NCBI RefSeq assembly: GCF_037477895.1
Contig: NZ_CP132744.1
Coordinates: 2,696,409 to 2,760,408, forward strand
Direction: 5' to 3'
DNA: 64,000 nucleotides
From: Mycetohabitans endofungorum
GTDB taxonomy: Bacteria; Pseudomonadota; Gammaproteobacteria; Burkholderiales; Burkholderiaceae
Shown piece by piece: positions 33,081-42,358 of the stretch. A program made the position numbers and the translations under genes. The notes under the pieces are model-generated. The model made no database searches. It was given only the letters and a program-made list of their open reading frames with translations, and was not told the DNA's origin. Within the stretch, counting starts at the first letter, position 1. Each line of letters begins with the position of its first letter.

Positions 33081-34036
33081 CATGGGAAGCGGCTGTCGTG
33101 CATTGGCTCAAGCAGAACCAGCACCAGCGCTCGCTCGAGACGACAAAGCAGCGCCTGCGCTGGCTGACCGGTCAGTTGAAAGGGGAGTGCGTGCGCGATA
33201 TCAATCGGGAGCGCATCCAGGCGCTGATTGAGACGAAGGCAGCGGAAAATTACCGGGGTAGCCCGGTAGCGTGCGCGACGGTAAATCGGCATATAGCCGC
33301 GCTCTCGGTCATCCTGCATCACTGTCATGCGCAGGGGTGGATTGACGCGGTTCCTCCGATTCGCAAGCTGCCGGAGCGCAGCGCGCGCCTGACGTGGCTT
33401 ACGCGTGCACAGGCACAGCGGCTACTAGCCGAACTGCCAGCGCACCTGCGCCAGATGGCGCGGTTCGCGTTGGCAACGGGGCTACGAGAATCGAACGTGC
33501 GACTGTTGGAATGGACGCAGGTTGATCAAGCGCAGGCGTTGGCTTGGATTCACGCCGACCAGGCCAAAGCTGGCAAGGTGATTTCCGTGCCGCTGAACGA
33601 CGATGCCTTGGCTGTATTGAGCGAGCAACAAGGGCAGCACAAGCGCTACGTGTTCGTGTATAGGGGGGCGCCCATCGGCCGTATCTACAATCACGCATGG
33701 CAAAAGGCATGTGCTCGTGCGGGAGTAGCGGGGCTACGGTTTCACGATTTACGGCATACGTGGGCAAGCTGGCACGTGCAAGCCGGCACGCCGCTGCCTA
33801 TCCTTCAGCAGCTGGGAGGATGGGCCAGCTATCAGATGGTGCTGCGCTATGCGCACCTGGGGCGGGACCATGTTGCAGCGTATGCGGCGAACATTGGCAC
33901 ATTAAGGCACAAATCTGGCACACCGCCAGAAATGCAAAAGGGTTCCGATTGCTCGGAACCCTTGTCAGACTTGGTGGCCTGGGGCGGAATCGAACCACCG
34001 ACACGCGGATTTTCAATCCGCTGCTCTACCAACTGA
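32906..34036 (+). CDS. int: tyrosine integrase of the prophage
   Basis: The 376-residue protein has an Arm-binding N-terminus (MRFYKRQKNGPWWFDLSLDG), a SAM-like core-binding domain near 70-150, and a catalytic domain with Arg in ATGLRESNVRLLEWTQV, HDLRHTWASWHVQAGTPL (His-x2-Arg), a Trp/His in QLGGWASYQMVLRYAHLG and the nucleophile Tyr in RYAHL. The start at 32906 (MRFYKRQ) has GGCGGG just upstream. The last 21 residues (LVAWGGIEPPTRGFSIRCST) are encoded by the tRNA-Phe gene read antisense, so the attachment site lies in the 3' part of that tRNA and the C-terminus is set by integration. Confidence 0.94.
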   Translation: MRFYKRQKNGPWWFDLSLDGSRIRRSSGTSDRREAEEFAAKVASDYWRQKKLGERPAVTWEAAVVHWLKQNQHQRSLETTKQRLRWLTGQLKGECVRDINRERIQALIETKAAENYRGSPVACATVNRHIAALSVILHHCHAQGWIDAVPPIRKLPERSARLTWLTRAQAQRLLAELPAHLRQMARFALATGLRESNVRLLEWTQVDQAQALAWIHADQAKAGKVISVPLNDDALAVLSEQQGQHKRYVFVYRGAPIGRIYNHAWQKACARAGVAGLRFHDLRHTWASWHVQAGTPLPILQQLGGWASYQMVLRYAHLGRDHVAAYAANIGTLRHKSGTPPEMQKGSDCSEPLSDLVAWGGIEPPTRGFSIRCSTN

Positions 34037-34047
34037 GCTACCGGGCC
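33972..34047 (-). tRNA. tRNA-Phe (GAA), prophage attachment site
   Basis: The minus strand folds as a full tRNA: acceptor GGCCCGG, D-arm TAGCTCAGTTGGTAGAGCA, anticodon arm GCGGATTGAAAATCCGC with anticodon GAA, T-arm GGTGGTTCGATTCCGCC, acceptor CCAGGCC and an encoded ACCA end. Base 5 (C) faces base 68 (A), so the acceptor stem has one C-A mismatch. The prophage integrase is next to the 3' end, and its frame reads into the gene. The 3' part was probably supplied by the phage on integration. Confidence 0.95.
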
Positions 34048-34060
34048 ACGCGAAGCAAAA

Positions 34061-34089
34061 ATTATATCAAGGTCGGCTGCAGACCTCAA
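34061..34089 (-). promoter_or_regulatory. promoter of tRNA-Phe
   Basis: On the minus strand TTGAGG (34089-34084) and a perfect TATAAT (34066-34061) are spaced by 17 bases. The -10 lies 13 bases before the mature tRNA 5' end. This is a near-consensus sigma70 promoter and lies on the host side of the integration site, so the tRNA keeps its own promoter. Confidence 0.8.
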
Positions 34090-34151
34090 GTTTTTTCGGC
34101 GTGGCACACGTGGCACGGGCGGTGCAGCGAGGCGGGCAGCGCGCGGCGCCG

Positions 34152-34838
34152 TTATTCCGACTTGTTCTTGCCCAGTTCGACGCCAAGCTGCTTAAGCTTA
34201 CGATACAGATGGGTACGCTCCAACCCGGTCTTTTCCGCAACGCGCGTCATGCTGCCATTCTCACGCGCGAGGTGATATTCAAAATACGCACGCTCGAACG
34301 CGTCGCGCGCATCGCGCAGCGGAATGTCGAACGAGATGGCCGTGGTCGGCACGCCTGCCACACCATTGGACGCGGCATCCAATGCGTCCGCGACCGGCAA
34401 CGCTGCCGCCCCGGCGATCGTTTGCGTCGCCGGCACGGGCGGCTTGCTGGCCGCCGTCGCCGACGGTGCGGCCTCTCCGCGCGCCAGCCCTTGTTCGACC
34501 GCACTCAACAGCTTCTGCAGCGCAATCGGCTTTTCGAGGAAATTCAACGCACCAATCTTCGTCGCCTCGACCGCGGTGTCGATCGTCGCATGCCCTGACA
34601 TCATGATGACCGGCATCGTTAGTTGGCCCTGTGCCGTCCATTCCTTGAGCAGCGTCACACCATCAGTATCCGGCATCCAGATGTCAAGCAGTACGAGGTC
34701 CGGCGTCGATTGCTGCCGATACTCCCGTGCCTGTTGTGCGTTTTCGGCGACGTCGACAGCATGTCCTTCGTCGCTCAGGATCTCCGAGAGCAATTCTCGG
34801 ATACCCATTTCGTCGTCTACCACCAGAATGGTTGCCAT
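34152..34838 (-). CDS. response regulator (receiver plus Fis-type HTH), partner of the NtrY-like kinase
   Basis: The 228-residue protein has a receiver domain at 1-120 (ILVVDDEMGIRELLSEILSD, phospho-acceptor Asp in LVLLDIWMPDTDG, MMSGHATIDTAVEATKIGAL, NFLEKPI with the conserved Lys). A Pro/Ala-rich linker follows, then a Fis-type helix-turn-helix at 180-225 (MTRVAEKTGLERTHLYRKLK). NtrX proteins carry a sigma54 AAA+ domain between these two; here it is absent, giving a short architecture like other proteobacterial short regulators. The gene starts two bases after the kinase stop, so they form one operon. Confidence 0.9.
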   Translation of the reverse strand: MATILVVDDEMGIRELLSEILSDEGHAVDVAENAQQAREYRQQSTPDLVLLDIWMPDTDGVTLLKEWTAQGQLTMPVIMMSGHATIDTAVEATKIGALNFLEKPIALQKLLSAVEQGLARGEAAPSATAASKPPVPATQTIAGAAALPVADALDAASNGVAGVPTTAISFDIPLRDARDAFERAYFEYHLARENGSMTRVAEKTGLERTHLYRKLKQLGVELGKNKSE

Positions 34839-37283
34839 TTACGCTACCTTTGTCTGCGCTGTTGCCGCTATTGCTTTTGTATGCGCCGTGTCCTTCGCCG
34901 CTGCAGCGGATTGCGGCGTGCGCGTGTCGCCTAAAGGGTCCGGTGCATCGACGCCGTCGGCCAACTGCAGGAACAAAATCGATATCTGCGCGCCAGCCAC
35001 GCCCCGTTCTCCCGGCTTCGTGCGGTTGCGGATGTCGATACGCGCACCATGCTCGTCGATGATTTTCTTCACCGTAGCAAGCCCGAGACCTGTCCCTTTA
35101 GCTTTGGTCGTGACATAGGGCTCGAACGCGCGTGCCAGGATGCGCGCGGGAAAGCCCGGACCATTGTCCGATACTGCAAGCCGGACCGCGACGCGCGATT
35201 GCCCTTGCGCATCGGGCTCGCCGTATTCTACTGTCCTAGTCTCGAGCAGGATATGCGGGCTCGGAACGTCCGCGACCGCATCCAGCGCGTTCTGCAACAG
35301 GTTGTGCACGACCTGCCGCAGCTGCGTCGGATCGCCCTTGATCACCGGTAATGCCGACAGCGCCACCTTCAACGGGCCCTTGCCGTCCTCGATCCCATAC
35401 AGCGTCAACACTTCGGTGACCAACTCGTTCAATTGTAAGTTCACGAGCACCGCCGGAGGCGTGCGCGCGTATTCGCGGAAATCGTCGACCATGCGCTTCA
35501 TGGCGGCAACCTGGTTGACGATCGTCGTCGCACTGCGCTTCAAAAAGCCCGCATCTTCCGGCGCGAGCTTGTCGCCGAGCTTCATTTGCAGCCGCTCGGC
35601 CGACAACTGGATCGGCGTGAGCGGATTCTTGATCTCGTGCGCGAGCCGCCGGGCGACTTCGCCCCACGCAATCGAGCGCTGCGCCGAGATCAAGTCAGAA
35701 ATATCGTCAAACACCACCACATAGCCCGCGGCGCCCATCTGCGGCGCATGAGCCAGGCCAGGTTGCGCAAGGCGGCTGCCGCGCACGAGCAGTGTCAGCG
35801 GGTCGCTTTCACCGGATACCTCGATCGCGATCTGCTGTTGCCAATGTCCGGTGTCGGGCGGCAGGCCTTGCTCAGGGGAGCGCGCCGCATCACGTTCGGC
35901 AAACGCCTTGCGGATCATCGCGCCGAACGCGGCCAACACGGTGATCTGCTCCAGGGGCACGCCAAGCAAGGCGTCAAAAGGTTGCCGGAAAATCCGCTCC
36001 GCGCCGCGATTCGCCGTGGTTAGTCGGAACTGATGATCGAATACGAACACCCCCGCCGTCAGGTTCGCGAGGATACTTTCCAGATAAGCCTTCGAATGCT
36101 CGAGCTCGATCTGGTTGCGCTCGACCGCGGCGCGCGCATCGGAGAGCTGGCGCGTCATTGCATTGAACGATTGAGTCAGGAAGCCCAGTTCGTCGTTCGT
36201 CTTGATTTCGCGCTTGGGCGTGTAATCCCCGCGCGCTACCTCCTTGGTGCCCTGAGCCAGCAGAAACAGCGGACGCGCCAACTGGTTGCCCAACGCCAGC
36301 GCCAGCATCATCGCGGTAAATGTCGCGAGAAACAAAGCAAGCGTCAGCGTACCGATATACATCTTGCGCAGGCCGGTCCTGCCGAGCGCCTTCTCCTGGT
36401 ATTCGCGGTACGCACGCTGCACTGCGTCGGCATTGTGCGCCAGCGACGACGGCACCGGCTGCGCGAGCTGCAAAAAGCGCTCGCTCGGTTGCAGCGCGCT
36501 CGTGTCCGTGCTCGGGATACGGACTACCACGCGCAGCCGCAGCACGTCCTTGGCGGCGGTATGCGCACCCGCGCCGCTGTTGTCGATCTCGCCCTCCACG
36601 GCCGCATAGCCACGCTCGCGCGCCTGGCCGAGTACCAGCGGCGTGGGCAGGTCATCTGGCAAAAGCGCCGCAAAATTGGACGACGCCTGCGCGATGACGC
36701 GCATCTCGCCGGTCGCACCGGACACGCTACGCGCCGGCTCGACAATCGTCGCATCATGCACGCCGAACTGGTCGCGCAGCCGCAGCAACGTCAGCGTCAT
36801 ATTGGACGGATCGGTATTGGCAAGCTGGTCTGCCATCAGCCGGCCTTTATTCTGTAGGTCCGACAATGACGCATCGAGCATGCCGCGCCCGAGGTTCAAT
36901 CCGGAGGTCAGCGCCGTCTCGATATTGACGTCGAACCACGATTCGATGCTGCGCGACACAAACTGCAACGACACCAGGTAGATGATACCGCCCGGCAGCA
37001 CACCGACGAGCGCGAAGAATACTGCCAGCTTGGCGAGCAGCCGCGTGCCGAAACGCCCCTGCCTGAGCCGGCTGACGATGATCCACACCAATCCACCGAC
37101 GATCAGCATGAAGATCAGCGCGACGACGAAGTTCGCCGTGTACAGCCACGAATAATAGCGGTCGAAGAACTCGGTGTTCGCACTGGCGAGCGCCAGCAAC
37201 CCCAACAGCAGCAGCGCGGTCAGCACGAACGTCCCGATCAGCAGCCTAACCAGCAGACTCTTGAATCTCATGCTATTTGCCAT
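34839..37283 (-). CDS. NtrY-like membrane sensor histidine kinase
   Basis: The 814-residue protein has N-terminal membrane helices (LLIGTFVLTALLLLGLLALA, FVVALIFMLIVGGLVWIIV, LAVFFALVGVLPGGIIYLVS), a long periplasmic region, a fourth helix with HAMP (LFLATFTAMMLALALGNQLA) and a PAS domain. The HisKA box RRLAHEIKNPLTPIQLSAER has the phospho-accepting His near residue 548. The HATPase domain has NLLQNALDAV, DNGPGFPARI and KAKGTGLGLATVKKI. It pairs with the downstream regulator; in this family the signal is linked to nitrogen or redox state. The start at 37283 overlaps the upstream gene; ATG 37271 is an alternative. Confidence 0.92.
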   Translation of the reverse strand: MANSMRFKSLLVRLLIGTFVLTALLLLGLLALASANTEFFDRYYSWLYTANFVVALIFMLIVGGLVWIIVSRLRQGRFGTRLLAKLAVFFALVGVLPGGIIYLVSLQFVSRSIESWFDVNIETALTSGLNLGRGMLDASLSDLQNKGRLMADQLANTDPSNMTLTLLRLRDQFGVHDATIVEPARSVSGATGEMRVIAQASSNFAALLPDDLPTPLVLGQARERGYAAVEGEIDNSGAGAHTAAKDVLRLRVVVRIPSTDTSALQPSERFLQLAQPVPSSLAHNADAVQRAYREYQEKALGRTGLRKMYIGTLTLALFLATFTAMMLALALGNQLARPLFLLAQGTKEVARGDYTPKREIKTNDELGFLTQSFNAMTRQLSDARAAVERNQIELEHSKAYLESILANLTAGVFVFDHQFRLTTANRGAERIFRQPFDALLGVPLEQITVLAAFGAMIRKAFAERDAARSPEQGLPPDTGHWQQQIAIEVSGESDPLTLLVRGSRLAQPGLAHAPQMGAAGYVVVFDDISDLISAQRSIAWGEVARRLAHEIKNPLTPIQLSAERLQMKLGDKLAPEDAGFLKRSATTIVNQVAAMKRMVDDFREYARTPPAVLVNLQLNELVTEVLTLYGIEDGKGPLKVALSALPVIKGDPTQLRQVVHNLLQNALDAVADVPSPHILLETRTVEYGEPDAQGQSRVAVRLAVSDNGPGFPARILARAFEPYVTTKAKGTGLGLATVKKIIDEHGARIDIRNRTKPGERGVAGAQISILFLQLADGVDAPDPLGDTRTPQSAAAAKDTAHTKAIAATAQTKVA

Positions 37284-37866
37284 GCTCGCCCGCCGTGAAC
37301 GTAAACCGCTTCCAGTCCGAGGCCAGGTTCCAATCGCGATTGTTGACCGCGTCGATCTGGAACGGCTTGGGCATCAGCGCGGTATCGAGCTGCATGCGTA
37401 CCGACGCCGTATAGGTCTCGTCGGGCTTGACCTGCGAGCGGTCGATTACATGCCACGATGTGACATGGCGAATCACCGCCAACGCGTCCTCCAATGTCGG
37501 AAAGCCCAGTTGCAACCCGCCGGTGGACACGCGATACTCGCGCGTGAGCGGCTGGAACGACAGCCTCAGACTTTGCGACACGCTGACCGGCTGCTCATCG
37601 AACCAATACCAGCGCGCGCGACTCAACTGGAACTCCGTCGTGAAATACAGTGGGATGCCCCGGTTGACAGCGTCTTCCAGACTGCTGTTGAGTTGGAAGT
37701 CGAACCGCGCGTCCAGGCTCCAACCGTTGCCGTCGGCCTGTAACGACGCCCGCTGCACCGAACACGTGTCCGCACGCGAGCCCGATGCGAATGTCGCGAA
37801 CCAGACCGCCAGCACCAGACCGAAAACGGCAACGAGCCGTGACGAGAAAAAGCGTGATTGGGTCAC
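37273..37866 (-). CDS. DUF4390 domain protein
   Basis: The 197-residue protein has a signal peptide (SRLVAVFGLVLAVWFATFAS) and then a beta-rich domain typical of DUF4390: LQADGNGWSLDARFDFQLNS, IPLYFTTEFQLSRARWYWFD, SLRLSFQPLTREYRVSTGGL. It is found between rsmB and the ntrY-like kinase in many betaproteobacteria, suggesting a role in the cell envelope that is not established. It starts at GTG 37866, overlapping the rsmB stop (GTGA), and ends 11 bases inside the kinase gene, so rsmB-DUF4390-kinase-regulator are one operon. Confidence 0.88.
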   Translation of the reverse strand: MTQSRFFSSRLVAVFGLVLAVWFATFASGSRADTCSVQRASLQADGNGWSLDARFDFQLNSSLEDAVNRGIPLYFTTEFQLSRARWYWFDEQPVSVSQSLRLSFQPLTREYRVSTGGLQLGFPTLEDALAVIRHVTSWHVIDRSQVKPDETYTASVRMQLDTALMPKPFQIDAVNNRDWNLASDWKRFTFTAGEHGK

Positions 37867-39242
37867 CGTTTCTGAAAGCGCGCGTAGAAGAATCCGTCTT
37901 GGTCGAGGTCCGATCGGGCGTCACGGTGAGCATCGCAATGCTCACCCGGGCACGCCGCCGTGGGCAGGATTTGGCCCGGCGCGTCCAATCGTACCGCATC
38001 TTCGAGCGCGTGTTCAAACCATGCAGCTTGTTGCTCGCCTTCTTCCGGGAAGATCGAGCATGTCACATACAGCAATTGCCCACCGCGCTCCAGCAGCGGC
38101 CAGAGCGCCTGCACGATGCGGCGCTGCTCGGCAACCAATGCGATGATGTCGGTGGAACGTCGCAGCCAGCGAATATCCGGATGGCGCCGGACGATGCCTG
38201 ACGCGGAGCACGGCACGTCGGCCAGGATACGGTCGAATCGCCGGCCGTCGTGCCACTGGCCCGGCTCACCTGCATCACCGATCTGAACGCTGGCGCGTAG
38301 CTTCAACCGCGCGAGGTTTTCGTTGATGCGCGCGGCCCGTGCCGCATCACTGTCGAGCGCCACCAGTTCGATATCGGCGCATTCGAGAAGATGCCCGGTC
38401 TTGCCGCCGGGCGCCGCACACGCGTCCAACACACGCATTCGGTCGCGCACGTCAAGCAGCGCGGCGGCACGCTGCGCGCCCGCATCCTGCACTGAAATCG
38501 TGCCTTGCGCGAAACCGGGCAATCGTTCGACCGGCATCGGCTCGCGCAGCGTGAGCGCGGTATCCGGGCAAGCCGGGTTGCGCAACGCGTCGATGCCGCT
38601 TGCCCGCAGCCTCTCGAAATAGGTCGCCACATCCGTCTGACGACGGTTCACCCGCAGCGTCATCGGCGCATGCGCGTTGCCCACTTCAAGCAAACGCTGC
38701 GCGTCGTCGGGCCACGTGCGCTGCAGTGCGTCGATCCACCATCGAGGATAGTTCCAGCGCGTAACCGGATCAAGCATCGCTTCGGCAAGCAAAGCGGGCC
38801 GTGAACGGACCATATTGCGCAGCACGGCATTGACCAGCCCCTTCGTATGCGCGACATCCGCGCGGGCCGCGATCGCAGCGACCGCCTGGTTGACCACCGT
38901 GAAGTCAGGGTATGCGCGCGTCGCATCAGGCTCAGCAAGCAACGCGAATGCGCAGCGCAACACATTCGCCACGTGTTCAGCAGGCGCTCTGCGAACCAGC
39001 GCGTCCAGCCACGCGTCAGCTCGTGCCAATTGCCGCGTCGCGCGATAGGCAAGGTCTTGGATTGCGCCGCGAGCCTGCGCCGACGCGATGCCCGCATGGA
39101 CGATGGCCAGCGCGTCCGGCAGCGCGGTCCCGGCCCGCAGCCGCGCAAGGGCGCGTGCCGCACCGTCCAACGCAAACGCGAGAGAATCCGGCCGCAGCGT
39201 GGCGGCGCCGGAGGTAGGCCGTTTCCGGGGCACGTGGCTCAC
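37863..39242 (-). CDS. rsmB: 16S rRNA (cytosine-967-C5)-methyltransferase RsmB
   Basis: The 459-residue protein has an N-terminal NusB-like RNA-binding domain (residues 20-160, AHTKGLVNAVLRNMVRSRPA) and a C-terminal SAM-dependent domain. Motifs: VLDACAAPGGKTGHLLECAD (SAM binding), VALDSDAARAARINENL, ILADVPCSASGIVRRHPDIR (first Cys) and LLYVTCSIFPEEGEQQ (catalytic Cys). It methylates C967 of 16S rRNA. The GTG start at 39242 immediately follows the htpX stop. The length is slightly above the usual 430 because of an N-terminal extension. Confidence 0.95.
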   Translation of the reverse strand: MSHVPRKRPTSGAATLRPDSLAFALDGAARALARLRAGTALPDALAIVHAGIASAQARGAIQDLAYRATRQLARADAWLDALVRRAPAEHVANVLRCAFALLAEPDATRAYPDFTVVNQAVAAIAARADVAHTKGLVNAVLRNMVRSRPALLAEAMLDPVTRWNYPRWWIDALQRTWPDDAQRLLEVGNAHAPMTLRVNRRQTDVATYFERLRASGIDALRNPACPDTALTLREPMPVERLPGFAQGTISVQDAGAQRAAALLDVRDRMRVLDACAAPGGKTGHLLECADIELVALDSDAARAARINENLARLKLRASVQIGDAGEPGQWHDGRRFDRILADVPCSASGIVRRHPDIRWLRRSTDIIALVAEQRRIVQALWPLLERGGQLLYVTCSIFPEEGEQQAAWFEHALEDAVRLDAPGQILPTAACPGEHCDAHRDARSDLDQDGFFYARFQKR

Positions 39243-40109
39243 TCAGCTATAACGCCCCGTGCGCGCCATCGCCATCAGCCGCGCGATCCGTTCCTCAGTC
39301 GCCGGGTGAGTGGAGAACAGGTTCTGGATCGCGCCACCGGACAGCGGGTTCATGATCATCATCTGCGCGGTCGCCGGGTGCTCCTGCGCAGCAGCGAACG
39401 GAATGCCCGCCGCATACCGATGGATTTTATCGAGCGCTGCCGCCAACGCTTGCGGATCACCGCTGATCTGCGCGCCGCCGCGGTCCGCCTCGAACTCCCG
39501 CGAACGCGAAATCGCCATCTGGATCAGACCGGCGGCCAATGGCGCCAACAGCGCAACCGCGATACCAGCAATCGGGTTAGTCGGCCGACCTTGCTCGTCC
39601 CGGCCGCCAAAGAACATCGCGAAGTTGGCCAGCGCGGAGATGGCTCCCGCCATCGTCGCCGAAATCGTCGAGATCAGGATGTCGCGGTGCTTGACGTGCG
39701 CAAGCTCATGCGCCATCACGCCGCGCATCTCACGCTCGGACAACACGCGCAGGATACCGGTGGTCGCCGCGACCGCCGCGTGCTCCGGGTTGCGGCCGGT
39801 TGCAAACGCATTCGGCTGGTCTTCGTCGATCAGGTACACGCGCGGCATCGGCAGCCCAGCGCGCGTAGCCAGTTCGCGGACCATCCGATAGAAGTGTGGT
39901 GCGCTGGTTTCGTCGACCTCCTGCGCGTTGTACATCTTCAGCACCATCTGGTCCGAAAACCAGTATGAGAAAAAATTCATGGCCAGCGCGAACACCAGCG
40001 CGATCGTCATGCCGCGCGTGCCGCCGATCATGCCACCGATCACAATGAACAGCGCGGTGATCGCGGCCATCAGCAACGCAGTCTTGAACCAGTTGAACAT
40101 GTTAGCCAC
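39243..40109 (-). CDS. htpX: membrane zinc metalloprotease HtpX
   Basis: The 288-residue inner-membrane protease degrades misfolded membrane proteins. Two N-terminal helices ([37 protein letters not shown]) are followed by the zinc site HELAH (His134, Glu135, His138) in [20 protein letters not shown]. Two more helices follow, then the third ligand region [17 protein letters not shown]. It opens the leftward operon with rsmB. Its regulation by envelope stress is known from other bacteria and not visible here. Confidence 0.95.
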   Translation of the reverse strand: MANMFNWFKTALLMAAITALFIVIGGMIGGTRGMTIALVFALAMNFFSYWFSDQMVLKMYNAQEVDETSAPHFYRMVRELATRAGLPMPRVYLIDEDQPNAFATGRNPEHAAVAATTGILRVLSEREMRGVMAHELAHVKHRDILISTISATMAGAISALANFAMFFGGRDEQGRPTNPIAGIAVALLAPLAAGLIQMAISRSREFEADRGGAQISGDPQALAAALDKIHRYAAGIPFAAAQEHPATAQMMIMNPLSGGAIQNLFSTHPATEERIARLMAMARTGRYS

Positions 40110-40181
40110 TCCGAACCAAACGACCCGTCGTAAGGATTATGTTAGATAGGGGTGTGCATCAAAAATTCAATGCCCCACCCG

Positions 40182-40829
40182 TCAGCGTGTCGTCATCGCC
40201 AGCTTGATACCGAGCCCGATGAAAGCGCTGCCCACACCGCGCTCCAGCCACTGCCTAACCCGCGCACGCCCCGACAGCCGCTGCGTCGCGGTGCCGGCGA
40301 TCCAAGCCACGAAACAGGACCAGACCAGGCTCATCGCGACAAATATCCCGCCGAGTACCAGGAACGCCAGCGGCTTGTAGTCACTTTGCGCCGATACAAA
40401 TTGCGGAAAGAACGACACGAAGAACAGCATAACCTTGGGGTTTAGCACGTTCGTCCAAAAACCCTGCAGATACACCGCGCGCAACGGCCTGGGCATGCCC
40501 GCGGCGGCGCCCGCCGTCGCCACACCGCCGGGCCGTGGCTTAGTCAGCAGCAACCGGGTCCCTAAATAAATGAGATACACCGCACCCGCGATCTTGAACA
40601 CCGAAAACGCCGTCGCCGACGCAGCAAGCAGCGCGGTCAGGCCGAACGCGCTCGCCAGCGTGTGCACACAGGCGCCGGTGGACACGCCGAGCGCGGACAA
40701 TACACCGGCCTTCCGCCCCTGCGCGAGACTGCGCCCCACGATGTACGCGGTGTCGGGGCCCGGCGTAAGGTTGAGCAGAAACACCGCGGCGATGAAAAGC
40801 GGAAAATGCGTGATTCCCAGCATGGCCAC
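40182..40829 (-). CDS. LysE/RhtB family amino-acid exporter
   Basis: The 215-residue protein has six hydrophobic segments and the family opening FPLFIAAVFLLNLTPGPDTA (the NxxPGPD signature), then YIVGRSLAQGRKAGVLSALG, VYLIYLGTRLLL and FWTNVLNPKVMLFFVSFFPQ. It exports amino acids such as homoserine, threonine or lysine; the substrate cannot be fixed from sequence. It starts 7 bases before... no overlap with fmt is present, and the two leftward genes are separated by three bases, so co-transcription with def-fmt is likely. Confidence 0.92.
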   Translation of the reverse strand: MAMLGITHFPLFIAAVFLLNLTPGPDTAYIVGRSLAQGRKAGVLSALGVSTGACVHTLASAFGLTALLAASATAFSVFKIAGAVYLIYLGTRLLLTKPRPGGVATAGAAAGMPRPLRAVYLQGFWTNVLNPKVMLFFVSFFPQFVSAQSDYKPLAFLVLGGIFVAMSLVWSCFVAWIAGTATQRLSGRARVRQWLERGVGSAFIGLGIKLAMTTR

Positions 40830-40832
40830 TCT

Positions 40833-41846
40833 CTATTGCGACGGTAGCGCAGCCTGGGGCCGATCGTTCGGCCCGGTCTCGAAGCGCTGCCCCACGCGCA
40901 GCGGAAATCCCGCCACGAATTCTCGGGCGGCAAGCCGCTTGCCTCCCGGCTTTTGCAACTGGGTAACGCGCAATGCATGCTCGCCACAGGCGATCGTCAC
41001 GCCAGCACTGTCCACAGCCCGAATAGTGCCCGGAGCCAGCTCAGGCCCGCTGGCGCATACCGGCTCGGCGGCCCAGATCTTCAGGGGCGTGCCCCCCAGT
41101 ATCCCATGCGCGGCCGGAAACGGGTCAAAAGCGCGCACCTTGCATGCGAGCACTTCGGCTGGCAAGCGCCAATCCAGCGCCGCCTCCTGCTTCGATAGCT
41201 TGTGCGCGTACGTGACGCCTTCGCTTGGCTGCGGCGTCACCGGTAACGAACCGGTACGCTCCAGCTCGCGCAGCCCGGCAACGATAAGCCGCGCGCCGGT
41301 CGCGGCCAGCTTGTCATGCAGCGTACCCGTCGTGTCCGTCGGCTCGATCGCCACGGCTTCACGCATGAGCATCGGGCCCGTGTCTAGACCCACGTCCATC
41401 TGCATCAACGTGACGCCCGTGATTCGGTCGCCGGCCTCGATCGCGCGGTGGATCGGCGCCGCACCGCGCCAGCGCGGCAACAACGACGCATGAATATTGA
41501 TACAGCCATGCGATGCGATATCGAGCACCGCTTGCGGCAACAGCAGCCCGTATGCAGCCACTACCATCACGTCGTGCGGCGTGGCGCGCAATAGCGCCAA
41601 CGCGTCGGTCGCTTCAGTAGGATACTTGCCGTCGCATCGCAACGAGGGCGGCTGCGCGAGCGCCAACTCCCGCGCCAGCGCGAGCTGTTTAACCGGACTC
41701 GACGAGGACTTCATTCCACGTCCCGCCGCACGATCAGGTTGCGTCAACACAAGCGGCACCGCAAAGCCCGCGTCGTGGATCGCCTGCAGCGCGGTCGCTG
41801 CGAACTGTGGCGTACCGGCAAAGATTACGCGAAGGGTAGACGTCAT
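40833..41846 (-). CDS. fmt: methionyl-tRNA formyltransferase
   Basis: The 337-residue enzyme formylates the initiator Met-tRNA using 10-formyl-tetrahydrofolate. The catalytic residues are Asn117 and His119 in [20 protein letters not shown], and Asp155 in [11 protein letters not shown]. The N-terminal Rossmann part opens [20 protein letters not shown], and the C-terminal beta-barrel tRNA-binding domain follows near residue 210. The start at 41846 (MTSTLRVIF) fits the family; ATG 41858 would add four residues and overlap def by four bases. It follows def, the usual def-fmt pair. Confidence 0.96.
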   Translation of the reverse strand: MTSTLRVIFAGTPQFAATALQAIHDAGFAVPLVLTQPDRAAGRGMKSSSSPVKQLALARELALAQPPSLRCDGKYPTEATDALALLRATPHDVMVVAAYGLLLPQAVLDIASHGCINIHASLLPRWRGAAPIHRAIEAGDRITGVTLMQMDVGLDTGPMLMREAVAIEPTDTTGTLHDKLAATGARLIVAGLRELERTGSLPVTPQPSEGVTYAHKLSKQEAALDWRLPAEVLACKVRAFDPFPAAHGILGGTPLKIWAAEPVCASGPELAPGTIRAVDSAGVTIACGEHALRVTQLQKPGGKRLAAREFVAGFPLRVGQRFETGPNDRPQAALPSQ

Positions 41847-41854
41847 CGCGGCCG

Positions 41855-42358
41855 TCACATCGCGTGCTCGAGTTTCTTCATCTTCGTCTTGATCCGCATC
41901 TGCTTGAGCGGCGACAGATACTCAACGAATACCTTGCCGAGCAGGTGATCCATCTCGTGCTGGATGCAGATCGCGAGCAATCCTTCGCACTCCAGCTCGA
42001 AAGGCTCGCCGTTCTCGTTCAATGCGCGCACGCGAACCCGCTCGGCGCGTTCGACGCTGTCATAGATGCCCGGCACCGACAGGCACCCCTCTTCATTGAC
42101 CTTGCGCTCATTGCTCGACCAAACGATCTCCGGGTTGATGAACACGCGCAGCGCGTCGCGGGTATCCGACACGTCGATGACCACGACGCGCTCGTGGACA
42201 TCCACCTGCGTGGCCGCTAGCCCGACGCCGGGCGCCGCATACATCGTCTCGGCCATGTCGGCCGCCAGTTTGCGGATACGCTCATCGACACGTTCGACGG
42301 GCTTGGCGACCTTGTACAGGCGCTTGTCGGGGTAATGCAGGATATTGAGCAAAGCCAT
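41855..42358 (-). CDS. def: peptide deformylase
   Basis: The 167-residue enzyme removes the N-formyl group from new proteins. All three motifs are present: GVGLAATQ (44-51), EEGCLSVPG with metal ligand Cys92, and [14 protein letters not shown] with His134, Glu135 and His138. It starts at ATG 42358 ([10 protein letters not shown]); two extra codons upstream are possible. The end ([16 protein letters not shown]) is typical for betaproteobacteria. It is divergent from dprA across about 250 bases that hold both promoters. Confidence 0.97.
   Translation of the reverse strand: MALLNILHYPDKRLYKVAKPVERVDERIRKLAADMAETMYAAPGVGLAATQVDVHERVVVIDVSDTRDALRVFINPEIVWSSNERKVNEEGCLSVPGIYDSVERAERVRVRALNENGEPFELECEGLLAICIQHEMDHLLGKVFVEYLSPLKQMRIKTKMKKLEHAM

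Noticed and set aside
36033..36857. Long rightward open frame antisense to the NtrY-like kinase
   Set aside because: No ribosome-binding site or family, composition typical of an antisense shadow.
38847..39968. Long rightward open frame antisense to rsmB and htpX
   Set aside because: It is Arg/His-rich with no domain and lies opposite two well-supported genes; long antisense frames are common in high-GC DNA.
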